A DNA stretch of 64,000 nucleotides from Symbiodinium natans (lineage: Eukaryota > Sar > Dinophyceae > Suessiales > Symbiodiniaceae), in assembly GCA_905221605.1 (NCBI GenBank), contig CAJNDS010002663.1:1-64000 (forward strand), given 5' to 3'. Below the pieces are notes generated by a model, which saw nothing but the letters and a program-made list of their open reading frames with translations, had not been told where the DNA came from and ran no database searches. Numbering within the stretch: position 1 is the stretch's first letter; the number at the start of each line of letters is the position of its first letter. A program made the translations under genes and the position numbers. This document shows positions 30,285-40,335 of the stretch, one piece after another.

Positions 30285-30679
30285 AAACGGTTTCTTTTTA
30301 TATGATTCTCTATGTCCCTCCTCGAGGCCAAAGAGGCGAAAGACAAGCAACACGCTCAAAAGGAGGAAGCGAGGGAGGCATTCGGGGTCAGGGATTATTT
30401 GGAGCCCAAAACTCCACACATCTGCAACCTCTATGCCCTACTGTACCTGCCTATTGAAGTTTTTATGTAGGGTTTCATTTAGGATTAGCCCTCCAAACTT
30501 ACCAAACATACAATAAGGAAGAGGATAGCACGGAGTCCTACAACATGAAAGTGGCAGTGTTTGGGTTGCTGTCGGGTTTATCTGCTGCAGTTCCAGCGAG
30601 GAAGCCCGGCACCCGACACCTTAAGCGCTGATTCCTGCCCCAGAACCCCTGAACCTGCTCTATGGAGCTCTCGATCTCT

Positions 30680-32295
30680 CGTTACTGCAGGAGCCGGCGC
30701 AAATCTTCATGCAACCTCCGCCGCCGCCCCACTACCCGGCGCCGCAGATGGTTCCTGTAGCACAGCCCGTGCCAGCGCCATGCGAGCCCCCACATGGTGT
30801 AGCAGGGTGCTTTTCACTCACCAGATGAATGCATTTATATGCATTGGATTGCATGTTGCCTTGGTCACGTAGCTTTCTGTTGATTGCATCCTCAAGGCAT
30901 CCAAGCACTTCGCCAAGTCGAGTTGGTGCGGGTGCACTCCTGAGTGACAGAAATAGCGGGAACACTCACGGAAACGAACCGCAGGAACCACATCTGAGGA
31001 AAGAAGGGCCGTGTTCACGTTTTGAGGGTGAGCTGAGTGCTGACATGTTAGGGTGCCTTCTCATTGAAATCCGACAGCGCCCTACCTATCCTACCAAAAC
31101 AGACATGCCAGGCTCAGGCATCTCCGTGCGCAGCAAAGCGATCATGGAGAAGGCCTGAATGGCGCTTTACTCAAATCCGGACCCCACGCTCCTTGCACTC
31201 AGGTAAACAGGGCCTGAGACTTGGCAGCACATTAGCATGGAGTTGGGAGTTTGGGGCTTTTTTGGGTTCATGTCAACTTTTAGTACTAGAAGCAGAACGG
31301 ATCATGATTGTGTGCGCAACCTGCTTGCAGGTGCGGCCCACAACCGTTGCACAGCTGCTGCCGTTGATGCCTCATGACGGAAGCTCTTGCTTTCGGCTTT
31401 AGGTGTAGGATGGAGGCGATACCCATGCTGCAACGATTGATGCCTCAACTGCAGCAAGTTCGAAGCGCGGCTAAGGCTGGAAGCGCCCCAGTGCAAGGCT
31501 CATACGTGTGGACCTCAGTCTTCAGGTGTCTGTTTGTCTTTCGCTACATCCCTCGAGCAACGCGACCAGTACAAGCAAGCGCGACATTTCTTCAACGCCA
31601 ACATGACATAAATATGCAGTTTCCCCTTCCGGTGGCTTTAGAGTTCAGGGCCCTGTGCTCGGAGTTCTTACTGGAACCCTCTAAACCATACCCCAACACA
31701 ACCTGAACCCCTAAACCCTAACTTACGCTATGGGTTAGGGCAGGGCAAGACCCCTAAACCCTCCTGTTGATACCGAGCAGGGAGATGTAGCTGACTATCT
31801 GGATGTGTGGATTGTCCGAGTGTGAGCGATTACATCCTACACTAGTCGGCAAAACGGTTAAGGGTCTTCTTCAGAAGGTCTGACAATAACTTGGAATGAG
31901 TTTGGAAGGAAAACATGACTTGGTTTTACAACTAATGTTGGCTTCATGTTTCAGCTTGGGGGTGCAGATTAATTTCGAGTGGTAGAACATGACTTGTAAT
32001 TACGACGATTTGGGACGCCTGCGAGTATGGTACCTCCGCTGACATGTACCATATTGTTCCTGCCAACGGAGTGCAGCTTGTCATTCGTCACAGTATTGGG
32101 CGTTGCCAGCTCCTTGGCGGTTCGCGTAGCAACTTGCCGTAACAGCTTCTTGCGCAGGAGATTGAATGAAAGAGTGTGTGTGTGTGTAGTCATGGCCGGC
32201 CAAATGCCATCAATCGGTCATATACAATTAACCCGTACAAGGTGCCCATGCCGATCATCTTCGTGGCCGTGTGCCCGCCCCAGGTGCTCCAGGTG
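30680..32295 (+). other. Candidate exons of a Pro-rich protein
   Basis: Several short in-frame segments lie behind CAG acceptor-like sites. At 30692-30803 the frame reads EPAQIFMQPPPPPHYPAPQM and continues Pro/Val-rich. At 31330-31385 it reads VRPTTVAQLLPLMPHDG, and at 31411-31505 MEAIPMLQRLMPQLQQV. At 32240-32293 it reads KVPMPIIFVAVCPPQVLQ, followed by a GTGAGG donor-like site. Similar Pro/Met/Val composition suggests one gene with small exons, but no domain is recognised. Confidence 0.3.
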
Positions 32296-33029
32296 AGGGC
32301 TAAGTACGTTTTAAGGTTCAGGATAATACTTGGATGCTGGGTTCAGGCCCAGGCTGTTTAGTGTTCCCGCTGTTACACTTTCCTGCTTAATTTTTTTTCT
32401 ACTTGGGTTTTGGTTGTTCGGGTCTGGGATGAACGTTTTAGGGTTTAGCACGGGCGAGTTTTTTAGGCGGCTTTCGTGGGTCTTTCTGTTGCATAGGAAT
32501 TCGGAGACAAGGTTTAGGTTTAGCGCAAACCCTGAAACCTCCAAACCGCGTCAAGCCCAAACCCTGGCCATGAAACATATCATTCAAGCTGTAAATCCCT
32601 TAGAGCCCAAACCCAAAAGCCAAAGGCCCAAAAAACACGAAACAAGGCCCGTGGTGATGGTTGGTCCGCAGCGCGCCCGGCAGTCGTTGACCTTTTTTGT
32701 CGTTGGGAATGTTTTGTGCGGTTTCCGTGAGGTTTTCGTGGGGTTGTTGGTTTGAATGGGATTGTTTCGGTTTTCGGATGTGGGTTTTGGGAGTATAGGG
32801 TTTGGGGATATGGGGTCTTGCTGGTTGGAGTGCTGAGACAAATGAGTTCAAAGCGGCTCGAGGTGTAGAAGGGTTTGCGTTTTAAGAGTTCAGGCTTCAG
32901 GCTCACGCCGGGTTTGTCTTTGGATCTCGGATGTTGGGTTCTCGTTTAGGTTGAAACGCGAGAGAGCCATACTGCGGGAACGGCGCGGGGATGGCGCGGG
33001 CAGGAGAGTGATACTGTGGGAGGAGCACA
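32296..33029. other. Gene-free spacer
   Basis: Short ORFs only, with telomere-like words (GGGTTTAGC near 32440, CAAACCCTG near 32527). I see no gene or structured repeat. Confidence 0.5.
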
Positions 33030-34160
33030 ACAATGTCCGTGAAGAAGTGGCGACTTCACACAACAATGTCCGTAACCAAGTGGCGTGTTTTTGCGTACAG
33101 GCTCGAGGGACACGAGAATGTCCGTAACAAAGTGGCGTTTTTTTGCTTCATACGTAACAAGGTGGCGTGTTTATATTTTTTCATGTCTTACATGAGCTCG
33201 ATGGACGCCAAAATCGTTGTAACAAAGTAGCGTGTTTTTCTACATGGCTCGATGACACATTCATGTCCGTAACAATGTGGCGCGTTTTTGTTTCCATAGG
33301 CTCGATGCACACCAAAATCTTTGTAACAAAACCTCGTTGCAGGCTTGATGGACACAAAAATGTCCGTGACAAAGAGCTTTTGTTTACAGGCTCGATGGAC
33401 GCAAACATGTCTGTAACAAAGTGGCGTGTTTTTTGCAGCTCCGCAAAGTGTCTACAGGCTCGAGGGAGACAAAAATGTCCGTGACAAAGTGGAATTACTT
33501 GTGTTGGCGTGTTTTTTTCACATAGTCGATGGACACAAACATGTCCGTAACAAAGTGGCGTGTTTTTGTTTGCATAGGCTCGATGCACGCCAAAGTCTTT
33601 GTAACAAATTGGCGGTTTTTTGTTGCAGGCTTGATGGACAAAAAAATGTCTGTGACAGAGTGCCTCTTTACAGGCTCGACGGGCACAAACATGTCTGTAA
33701 CAAAGTGGCGTGTTTTTTTGCGGCTCCATGGACACAAGAACGTCCGTAACAAAGTGTTTACAGGCTCGATGGAGTGTTTTTCTACATTGGCTCGATGGAC
33801 GCGCATGTCCGTATCAGAGTGGCGTGTTTTTATTTGCACAGGCTGGATGGACACCAAAATCTTTAGCAAAGTGGCGCTTTTTTCTCGATGGACACACAAG
33901 TGTGCGTAACAAAATGGCGTGTTTTGTTTACACAGGCTCGATGCGCGCCCAAATCTCTGTAACAAATCGGTTTTTTTGTTACAGGCTCGATGGACACAAA
34001 AATATCCGTAGCAAAGTGGCGTGTTTTTTCTACAAGGCTCGATGGACACCAAAAATGTCCGTAACAAAGTGGACACAGAAGCGTCTGTAACAAAGTGGCG
34101 CACCTTTTATATACATAGGATCGATGAACGCAAAAATTGTCCGTAACAAAACTCCTATCA
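33030..34160. repeat. Irregular complex tandem array (about 50-75-bp units)
   Basis: About 18 units share a core AATGTCCGTAACAAAGTGGC, followed by GTGTTTTT and a CAGGCTCGATGGACAC block. Unit length varies because the poly-T tract and the linking TTTGCATA or TACAGG segments differ. A variant core reads CCAAAATCTTTGTAACAAA. Open frames in both directions are produced by the array and encode repetitive His/Cys/Arg-rich peptides, judged non-coding. Confidence 0.9.
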
Positions 34161-34426
34161 AGGGACTCCTTTTAGGGGGCTGGCTGTGGTTTAGGGTCCC
34201 TTCCCTTGAGAACCTCATCTTCACTCTTCAGGCCCATGATCAGCCAGATGCGAGCCGATGCCCCTCCGTGCTCCTCTCCTTCGCCGGGCTTTAGGGAGAA
34301 GGGTTGTGAGTCGCAGGTTCAAAGTCAGGGTTTAGGGTTCATGAGTCGTCTGTCCTCCCGACTCTGTGGTGCTGCCTGCTGGTTGTGAGATCTGCAGGTA
34401 CATTCCTGGATGGAACCTGGGTCCGT

Positions 34427-34497
34427 TGCAGTGATTTCATTTCATGTGGGTGGATGCTGAGACTCAGCATCCACCCACATGAAATGAAATCACTGCA
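34427..34497. repeat. Perfect palindrome, 35-bp arms with 1-nt spacer
   Basis: The left arm 34427-34461 starts TGCAGTGATTTCATTTCATG. The right arm 34463-34497 is its exact reverse complement, around a single A at 34462. A second small palindrome with 9-bp arms and again one A between them overlaps its right edge (34492-34500 and 34502-34510). Confidence 0.97.
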
Positions 34498-34510
34498 CTC
34501 AGAGTGCAGT

Positions 34511-35794
34511 TCAAGCTCTCGGCAGATTCCACCGTAGATTCCATGACGAGTGCTGGCCAAGACTGCCTGAAAAGGGAGTCTTCAAGCCTTCTGTACAAAG
34601 CTGCACAGTTTCTCAGAGATCAAGGCTGGGGCTGACACAGATCGCATCGGCGGCTTTGTGCACAAGGCTGAAGCCTGCCGGGCGAGATGTTGCTTGCCGT
34701 ACGTTCGCCAATGTTGTCTCTGTCTCTGACGTTCTTTCAACTGCTGTTGCGACTGCTGAATTTTGGTGGTCGCAGCCCTGGCGATGCAGCTGATTCGAGC
34801 ATCTCCATCTGCCATAAGTTCACATCCGATACAGTCTGATCGTTTCCTAAACCTTCTTGTGTAGGTGTCTTAGAAGAATTATCCCAATAAAGCCCCTTTC
34901 TCACGCCTCATTATGTGCGCTCGCTTCTTCTGAGTATCTTCGCCGGCAAGCCCAAAGGGCTTCGCAGCTTCCCTTTCATTGTGCCCGGAACCTACAGCTG
35001 CAAAAAGTACGTTTAGAGGGCCCTAAGAGCTTTAAGAGAACTTCTGGGGCTCTCAAGCAGTCTTCTGTCCTGAGAGTGGGTGCTTGACGCCAAGATCCTC
35101 AAGCTCGAGCTTCCGTGAGGTGCTTGTGTTTTCAAGCTTCAAAAACCCTAGACCCTAAACCCTAAACCCTAAACCATCCTAAACCCTAAGCCCTTTTGCA
35201 GGTCTCTGAGACTGGAGGTCGGAGGTTTCAAGATTACTATCGGTGTCGGAAGAAATCCTGCTAGATTTCCCTAGCCTCATGATTATCCGGTAATGTGTCC
35301 CAAAACCCTCTTCCTTCTAGCTTTTAAGGCCATATATTGGGGTTTGCAGGCGTGCCGGCTTTAGAGTTTGCGGGTTTGCAGGTGCAGTGTTGGGGAGATT
35401 CAGGTTGCAGGTTGACCAACGGAAAAGGGTTTAGGGTGTAGGGTTTCGGGCTTACGCCAGGAAGCCTTCAGAACCTAAGCCGCAAACCAAGAGCTAGGAC
35501 CCATTTCCTGAAGCCTTGTTCTGTCGACGCAAAAGATGGCACATGCGTTTCAGCTTCATTCATGGCCAGGGCAATGCAAGAGCTGCTCAGAGCGGGGACA
35601 AAAACATAGATTTTTTCTTGATATTGCTGTGCTGCACTTCCAATACGACAGGCAGTATTATGTCCAACCTCCTGCAGCGCACTCGAAGCAACATCGTCCT
35701 CCCCTGCCCCACATCCCTCAGTCCCCACACAGGAAGGCCAGACACCAGCAAAGTGCCTCTCATCTGTAGCTGGCATAGGCGTTTGGCAAGGCGC
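34511..35794. other. Intergenic; no gene recognised
   Basis: This stretch holds a telomeric-repeat tract at 35147-35188 and CAG-like low complexity near 34720-34760. Short ORFs show no family. An open frame that continues into the FHA/SAM gene begins at 35543 (ATG), but its composition before about 35820 is unlike a folded domain. Confidence 0.5.
35147..35188. repeat. Interstitial telomeric repeat tract (CCCTAAA)n
   Basis: The tract reads as about five CCCTAAA units with two imperfect ones (CCCTAGA at the left, an ATC interruption at the right). CCCTAAA/TTTAGGG is the plant and dinoflagellate telomere unit. It lies in an intergenic region, not at a chromosome end visible here. Confidence 0.85.
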
Positions 35795-37036
35795 ATGAAA
35801 CTACTGCCATGCACTTCCATTACAGGCGTCTCCTGGGATGAGGCTGCTTGGCATGACAGGCCAGGGTATCCGCCGCTTGAAGGCTGTTGGATACATCCGC
35901 CGTGCGCTGACGCACGTTTGCCCGAAGTCTATTTTTGCGAAGATCATGAAAAAACCCGGGACGAGCCACCTCCCGTCATATACTTGGGTTCTGGACGAGA
36001 CAGCCATGTGAAACTGGATTCGCAGTTTCCCGAACGATTGTGTCGCCTCGCCAGAGCACACGGTGGACACGGTGGCTGGAGCTTGGAAGCCCTGACCCCT
36101 AGATGGCAGGTGCACTTGCAGCGCGGTGAGTCGTGTGAGACCCTTGATGTTGGCCGACCCAGGGGCTTAAGACACGGAGATATCATAAGCTTCTGCACGC
36201 CGCCGGCAAACTGGGCGTCGTACTGTCTTCACCTGGAGAGTGAGAGTGAAGCCGAGAAACAAGGGAGGCTCCCGAATCGCTACCCGGCCCGCTTTCCCTG
36301 CCGGTCGTCCTTGCCTGAGGCTCCTGAGGCCCCGGAGGAATTGCGCCGCTTGGCATGGCAGACGGACCAGATGCGGCGTCGCTCGGAGCAGGACCAGGTG
36401 CGGGTGGCCGATTGGTCGAACTTCTCCCAGTATGTCAAGCAACATTACTCGAGCCATGGCATCTACTGCACGTCCTGGAAGCTCACGCGCGGGAAGCCCT
36501 GTGATCCAAAGCCAGCAAGCTTTGAGGCACGGAAGCTGCCATCATGGATCTGCGAGCTCTTGGCCCAAGATAGACCCGTGCCAGGGAGCCGTGAGCTGCC
36601 GTATGCCAGCTGCCTGGAGGCCTCGGGCCACAAATGCGGCAAATGGCCCTCGCCGACGTTTGGGCCGCTTGGGAGCTCTGGAACCCAAGGGACTGAGAGT
36701 GACAACCTCGGGAACCTCCCCAATTCTCATTGTGGAAGTGATGGCGGCATTGGTAGGTCCGATGGCACCGACGCTCACGTCGCTCACACAGAGGTGCAAG
36801 AGGTTAACCCACTGCTATTGCAACCGATACAGGATTGGTTGGAGTCCGTTGATGATTCTGGATTTCTGCTTCAGTATTACGACCAGATCGTTGCAAATTT
36901 CGACTCCTTGAAGCAGATCCACGATGTTTACTTCCACGATGGTTGCCTGGACCCGCAATTCTTCTTGGCGGCCGGGGTGACCAAGCTTGGTCACAAGCGG
37001 ATACTGCAAAAATGGTTCCGTGACCATTTCGGCTGA
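35795..37036 (+). CDS. FHA-like and SAM-domain protein
   Basis: From ATG 35795 the ORF gives 413 aa. Residues about 62-145 fit an FHA fold: a YLGSGRDSHVKL opening (GR then D and S), a mid WSLEAL strand, and LRHGDIISF near the end, the usual phosphothreonine-binding layout. A charged middle follows. The last ~70 residues (about 345-413, IQDWLESVDDSGFLLQYYDQ onward to GHKRILQKWF) fit a SAM domain, including the late GHK-x-IL helix that mediates oligomerisation. This suggests a phospho-dependent scaffold or signalling adaptor. The frame is open further upstream to ATG 35543. A CTTCCATTACAG|GC acceptor-like site at about 35823 raises the chance that the true first exon lies elsewhere. Confidence 0.7.
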   Translation: MKLLPCTSITGVSWDEAAWHDRPGYPPLEGCWIHPPCADARLPEVYFCEDHEKTRDEPPPVIYLGSGRDSHVKLDSQFPERLCRLARAHGGHGGWSLEALTPRWQVHLQRGESCETLDVGRPRGLRHGDIISFCTPPANWASYCLHLESESEAEKQGRLPNRYPARFPCRSSLPEAPEAPEELRRLAWQTDQMRRRSEQDQVRVADWSNFSQYVKQHYSSHGIYCTSWKLTRGKPCDPKPASFEARKLPSWICELLAQDRPVPGSRELPYASCLEASGHKCGKWPSPTFGPLGSSGTQGTESDNLGNLPNSHCGSDGGIGRSDGTDAHVAHTEVQEVNPLLLQPIQDWLESVDDSGFLLQYYDQIVANFDSLKQIHDVYFHDGCLDPQFFLAAGVTKLGHKRILQKWFRDHFG

Positions 37037-37435
37037 CTTTGCGACCGAAAATCCTCTGCCGGTGCACTCGTTACTTTTGTGTCTTGTGACTTGCGCTCTG
37101 GCCCCTCTTCCACTTTTGTACTCCATGGGAAAACCTCTATCATTCTCGGCCATTAGTCGGCCTTCAGGGATCCAGGGTCCTCATTCTCATCGTGACAGAT
37201 ATGTCGGCCACTCGGGATCAAGAAGTTGGATCTTTCGCACTTCATGGAGCCTCGCCAACAAGACTGTGCCCGTAATTGCATGCTAGTCATGAATCTGCTT
37301 AGGATGTAGAACGTGGGAACAAAGATCTGGAGAGAGACAGCTGGACATAAGTCTGGACATAAGATCTAAATTATCTGAACCGTTTGTCAGCAACTCGCTA
37401 GTTTCCCACTCGCATACATACACACAAGACGCGCA
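37037..37435. other. Intergenic spacer between two + strand genes
   Basis: About 400 bp without an ORF of interest. It must contain the 3' end of the FHA/SAM gene and any 5' leader of the next. No TATA-like or spliced-leader relic is evident. Confidence 0.5.
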
Positions 37436-38089
37436 ATGGAAGCTGGGTGGGATCCGTTTGGTGACCCTGCCGATGTTGATTATCCCCGCGTGAAAACGAA
37501 AGCGGTAGTGGACGAGACAGTGCTGTCGGAGGAGGTACCGCTGGACCCCTGGAATGATGTCACCTTTGTTTCCTTGGTGCAAGAGGCAGCTAGGGAGGTT
37601 CAGGAGCAGAAAGAGGCAGCAATGAAGCTTCTGGCTGAACAGCAGGCAGAGGCGGAGCAAAGGCAAGTGGAGCAGGAAGCCCGTCGGCTGAAGCTCGAGC
37701 AGCAGGCGCGGGAGCTCGCGAAGCTCAGCCTTCCGGAACGCAGGCAAAAGCTGAAAGAGCGAGAGGCGTACACCGAGTTCGCCATGGAAGCGATTCAGCA
37801 AGCCCCAGCTTTTGTCGCAGCAAATGCCCAGCGCAAAGCCAGATCTCGGGAACTGGCGGATCCGGAGCTTCCGGAGGATGCCGACATGGCTCTGGGGAAG
37901 GCTGCCGCCGAGATTGCTGCGGCCGGCATGGGTGTCAAGATCAACTTCAAGACCAGGGCCCAGGCACCCCCGCCACTTCCCCGCCGAAAGGAAGAAAGAG
38001 TGATACCATGTAGTACAGACTCCCAAAGAATGCGCCCCAAAACCCCGAAAAAGCCCTCGCAAGACCCTCCGAACACCCCCGGCGTGTGA
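37436..38089 (+). CDS. Coiled-coil protein, probably the first exon of a longer gene
   Basis: ATG 37436 opens a 217-aa frame. After an acidic start (MEAGWDPFGDPADVDY) comes a long Gln/Glu/Lys/Arg/Ala helix of about 80 residues (roughly 50-130) with a coiled-coil heptad look. A second Ala-rich helix follows, then GVKINFKTRAQAPPP and a Ser/Pro/Lys tail. The tail beyond about residue 190 may be intron read-through. The KINF-x2-R word recalls the linker of the dynein-assembly factor DNAAF4, but the CS domain of that family is absent and I found no TPR downstream, so I do not name it. Confidence 0.6.
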   Translation: MEAGWDPFGDPADVDYPRVKTKAVVDETVLSEEVPLDPWNDVTFVSLVQEAAREVQEQKEAAMKLLAEQQAEAEQRQVEQEARRLKLEQQARELAKLSLPERRQKLKEREAYTEFAMEAIQQAPAFVAANAQRKARSRELADPELPEDADMALGKAAAEIAAAGMGVKINFKTRAQAPPPLPRRKEERVIPCSTDSQRMRPKTPKKPSQDPPNTPGV

Positions 38090-38233
38090 GGCCACCTGTC
38101 CGATGGCTTTGCTGTTCCCGGACCAGAACTCCAAGAGCTTGAAGATGTTGAGAGGCCTCCAGGCGCACTATGGGCCCTGCCTTGCCTTGCATGAGAGAGC
38201 GAAAAAGAGATCTTTGAGACTCGAACTTGGTAG

Positions 38234-40335
38234 GAGTTTCCTGGAGCCCGGCGTCTCCGGGAGACGGCGCGCGCGCTCCTGGACTTCGACCCTCTGGAGG
38301 GGCCAGGCTTCCAGGGCTTCTACGAGCTCCTCCGTGGCCCGGAAGGCTTCCGCAGACATCTGCTTCAGACTCAGAAAGCACAGAAGAGAGCTTCAGTCTC
38401 GGAGGCTGGCTGGAGCACACCCAGTACTGCCTTGTACTCAGGCAGTTTGCCCCATAGTTGTCCGGTGTTCTGTGCCTCAGCCATGGGCCTGAGCTTAAGG
38501 CCAGCCCGTCATGTACGTCACTCAGCTAGCAGCCGTGGAGAAGCTTCGGGACCCCTTTTTGGCGCACCAGTGTTGTCTCCTTCCCAGGATGCAGGTTTGT
38601 TCCGGCTGTGTCCTTCAGCAATGAACTCGCAATGCTCGGGAGGACAAGAGGCCGGCTGCCTTGGAGCGCTGCAAGGCAGTTGCCGGGCTTTCGCTCGGAG
38701 ACTTCGTGCCTTGGCTTCGATTTGACCTTGATGCAGGGACGCAGGTACACACTTCGCACCCTTGCTGGCCCTGCTTTTGGCTGCTCTCTGGGGAGGCCGC
38801 GCTGACCTTTGCTGGCGTGTGGGACTTCGAGACAGGGCTGCGGGCAGTGCAACTGAGAGGGGAGCTCATGGAGGTGCTTTCTGCGAGGGCACACCAGCTC
38901 GCGAGCTGCCAGCTAGCAGATCTCTTTCGTTAATTCGGCTCTTGCTTGTGAAGCGCTTTGTGGGCATTCCCGAAGAAAGCCTGGAGGCGGCGATGCTGGA
39001 CATTCCCCAAACAGCCCTAGCTGTGGCGGGCCTTAGCCAGGACACTCTCTCAAGCTTCCTACCAAAACCCAATCCAGTTTGGGCAAGTTTCTCCTCAGGA
39101 GACAGTGGAAAGCCTCTGTAGCGAATGCCGGGAGTTGCCTGGCAGCACTTGTGCTGTCAACTGGGGGCGAGTGTTTATGACGAATGCTCAGGTCTGGAGA
39201 GGTTTGCGACATTTCCCAGCGGCTTTTCGCTGATGGCGGGCTTGCCAGAAAGCTTAACACGACTTGAAAGATGCTTCGCTAATCTGTGAGACAGGCTTTC
39301 TTTGTGCTGGCTCCGAAGCTGCTGTCGAGCGCTTGCTCCAGCGGGCACGCAGCACCAAGGGCTGCAAGCAGGCTCGCTGAGTTGCCGGCGAAGTTTTATT
39401 TGTTGGGACCTCTGGGCTACAGTAGGTCCAGCAAGTGAAGCTGGTCGGACACCCAGTTTCAAGGTGCATTCACGCAGAGTCGCCTCCACCTTCCTTCCGC
39501 AAAGGCTGGGGCTTGCCACACGCCAATGATGCAGGAGGCCAGGACGCAACTGCCAGATGCTCAGTGATTCAGAACGGCGGAGTAGGTGATCATATAAGAG
39601 CAATCTCAGAGCAATTTCAGAGGGCGGAGAGTGCAGAGCCAATGCCTCTGAGAGGTTTGAGTTTCTGCAAAGCTTGGCAGAGAGCCTGAGGCCTCCCAGG
39701 CGATTCGAGAGCTGTTTTTTTTTGAAGACTTTCCGTGTCTCTGAAGATTTCTGAGCCTCTGAGAGGCTGGATGTCTACCTAAGCTGTGGATCGAAGGCGG
39801 GGAGCCCCAGCTGCAACTTTTGATGCCATTTCATCAGTTCATGGCTGCTTGTACGAAAACTGTACCAAATTCTACTTCATGTCAGGTTAAAGCCGGCAGC
39901 TCTCCTGATTGGGCCACTCTTCTCGCGGATCAGCTACTTGAGCAGCAAGCGCAATTCCCCTGCGCATTCTGCTGTGCTTCATCTGTACTTCCCAGGCTTA
40001 CTCACCCTGCAAATTGGATGGACTCTGTGTCTGCCATGCTCAAGGCCTCCCAGAGGGTTCGGAGAGTTCGGAGGGTTTGGGGAGGGTTCGGAGTGAGCAT
40101 CAGAACGCACAGGATGGCCTCGGGGAGTTCTACGAGTGTGGGCCGCACCAGCCTCAATACGATGGTGCTGAGCAGCACGCAACGATAGATCAGCGCTTCC
40201 GAGGCTGAACCAGCTGAAAGGCATCATGAAGAGAATAGACCCCAAGGCCTACAAGGACCGCGAAGTGCGATTGGCTTTTGCTTTGGAGCAGGGCCTCAGC
40301 GCACACATGGCAGGCCACCATCTCTTTGGACGTGT
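38234..40335 (+). other. Coding-like segments, probable exons of the coiled-coil gene
   Basis: Several ATG-less segments look coding. At 38249-38395 the frame reads RRLRETARALLDFDPLEG and then FQGFYELLRGPEGF. At about 38645-38725 it reads EDKRPAALERCKAVAGLSLG. At 38808-38930 it reads GVWDFETGLRAVQLRGELME. At 40202-40332 it reads LNQLKGIMKRIDPKAYKDRE and continues with a helical Leu/Ala/His-rich block. They lie on the + strand after the coiled-coil ORF with plausible AG/GT borders. I cannot join them into a family. Confidence 0.4.

Noticed and set aside
37436-38089. DNAAF4 (dynein assembly factor) identity for the coiled-coil ORF
   Set aside because: Only a KINF-x2-R word matches; the N-terminal CS domain is absent and no TPR exons were found downstream.
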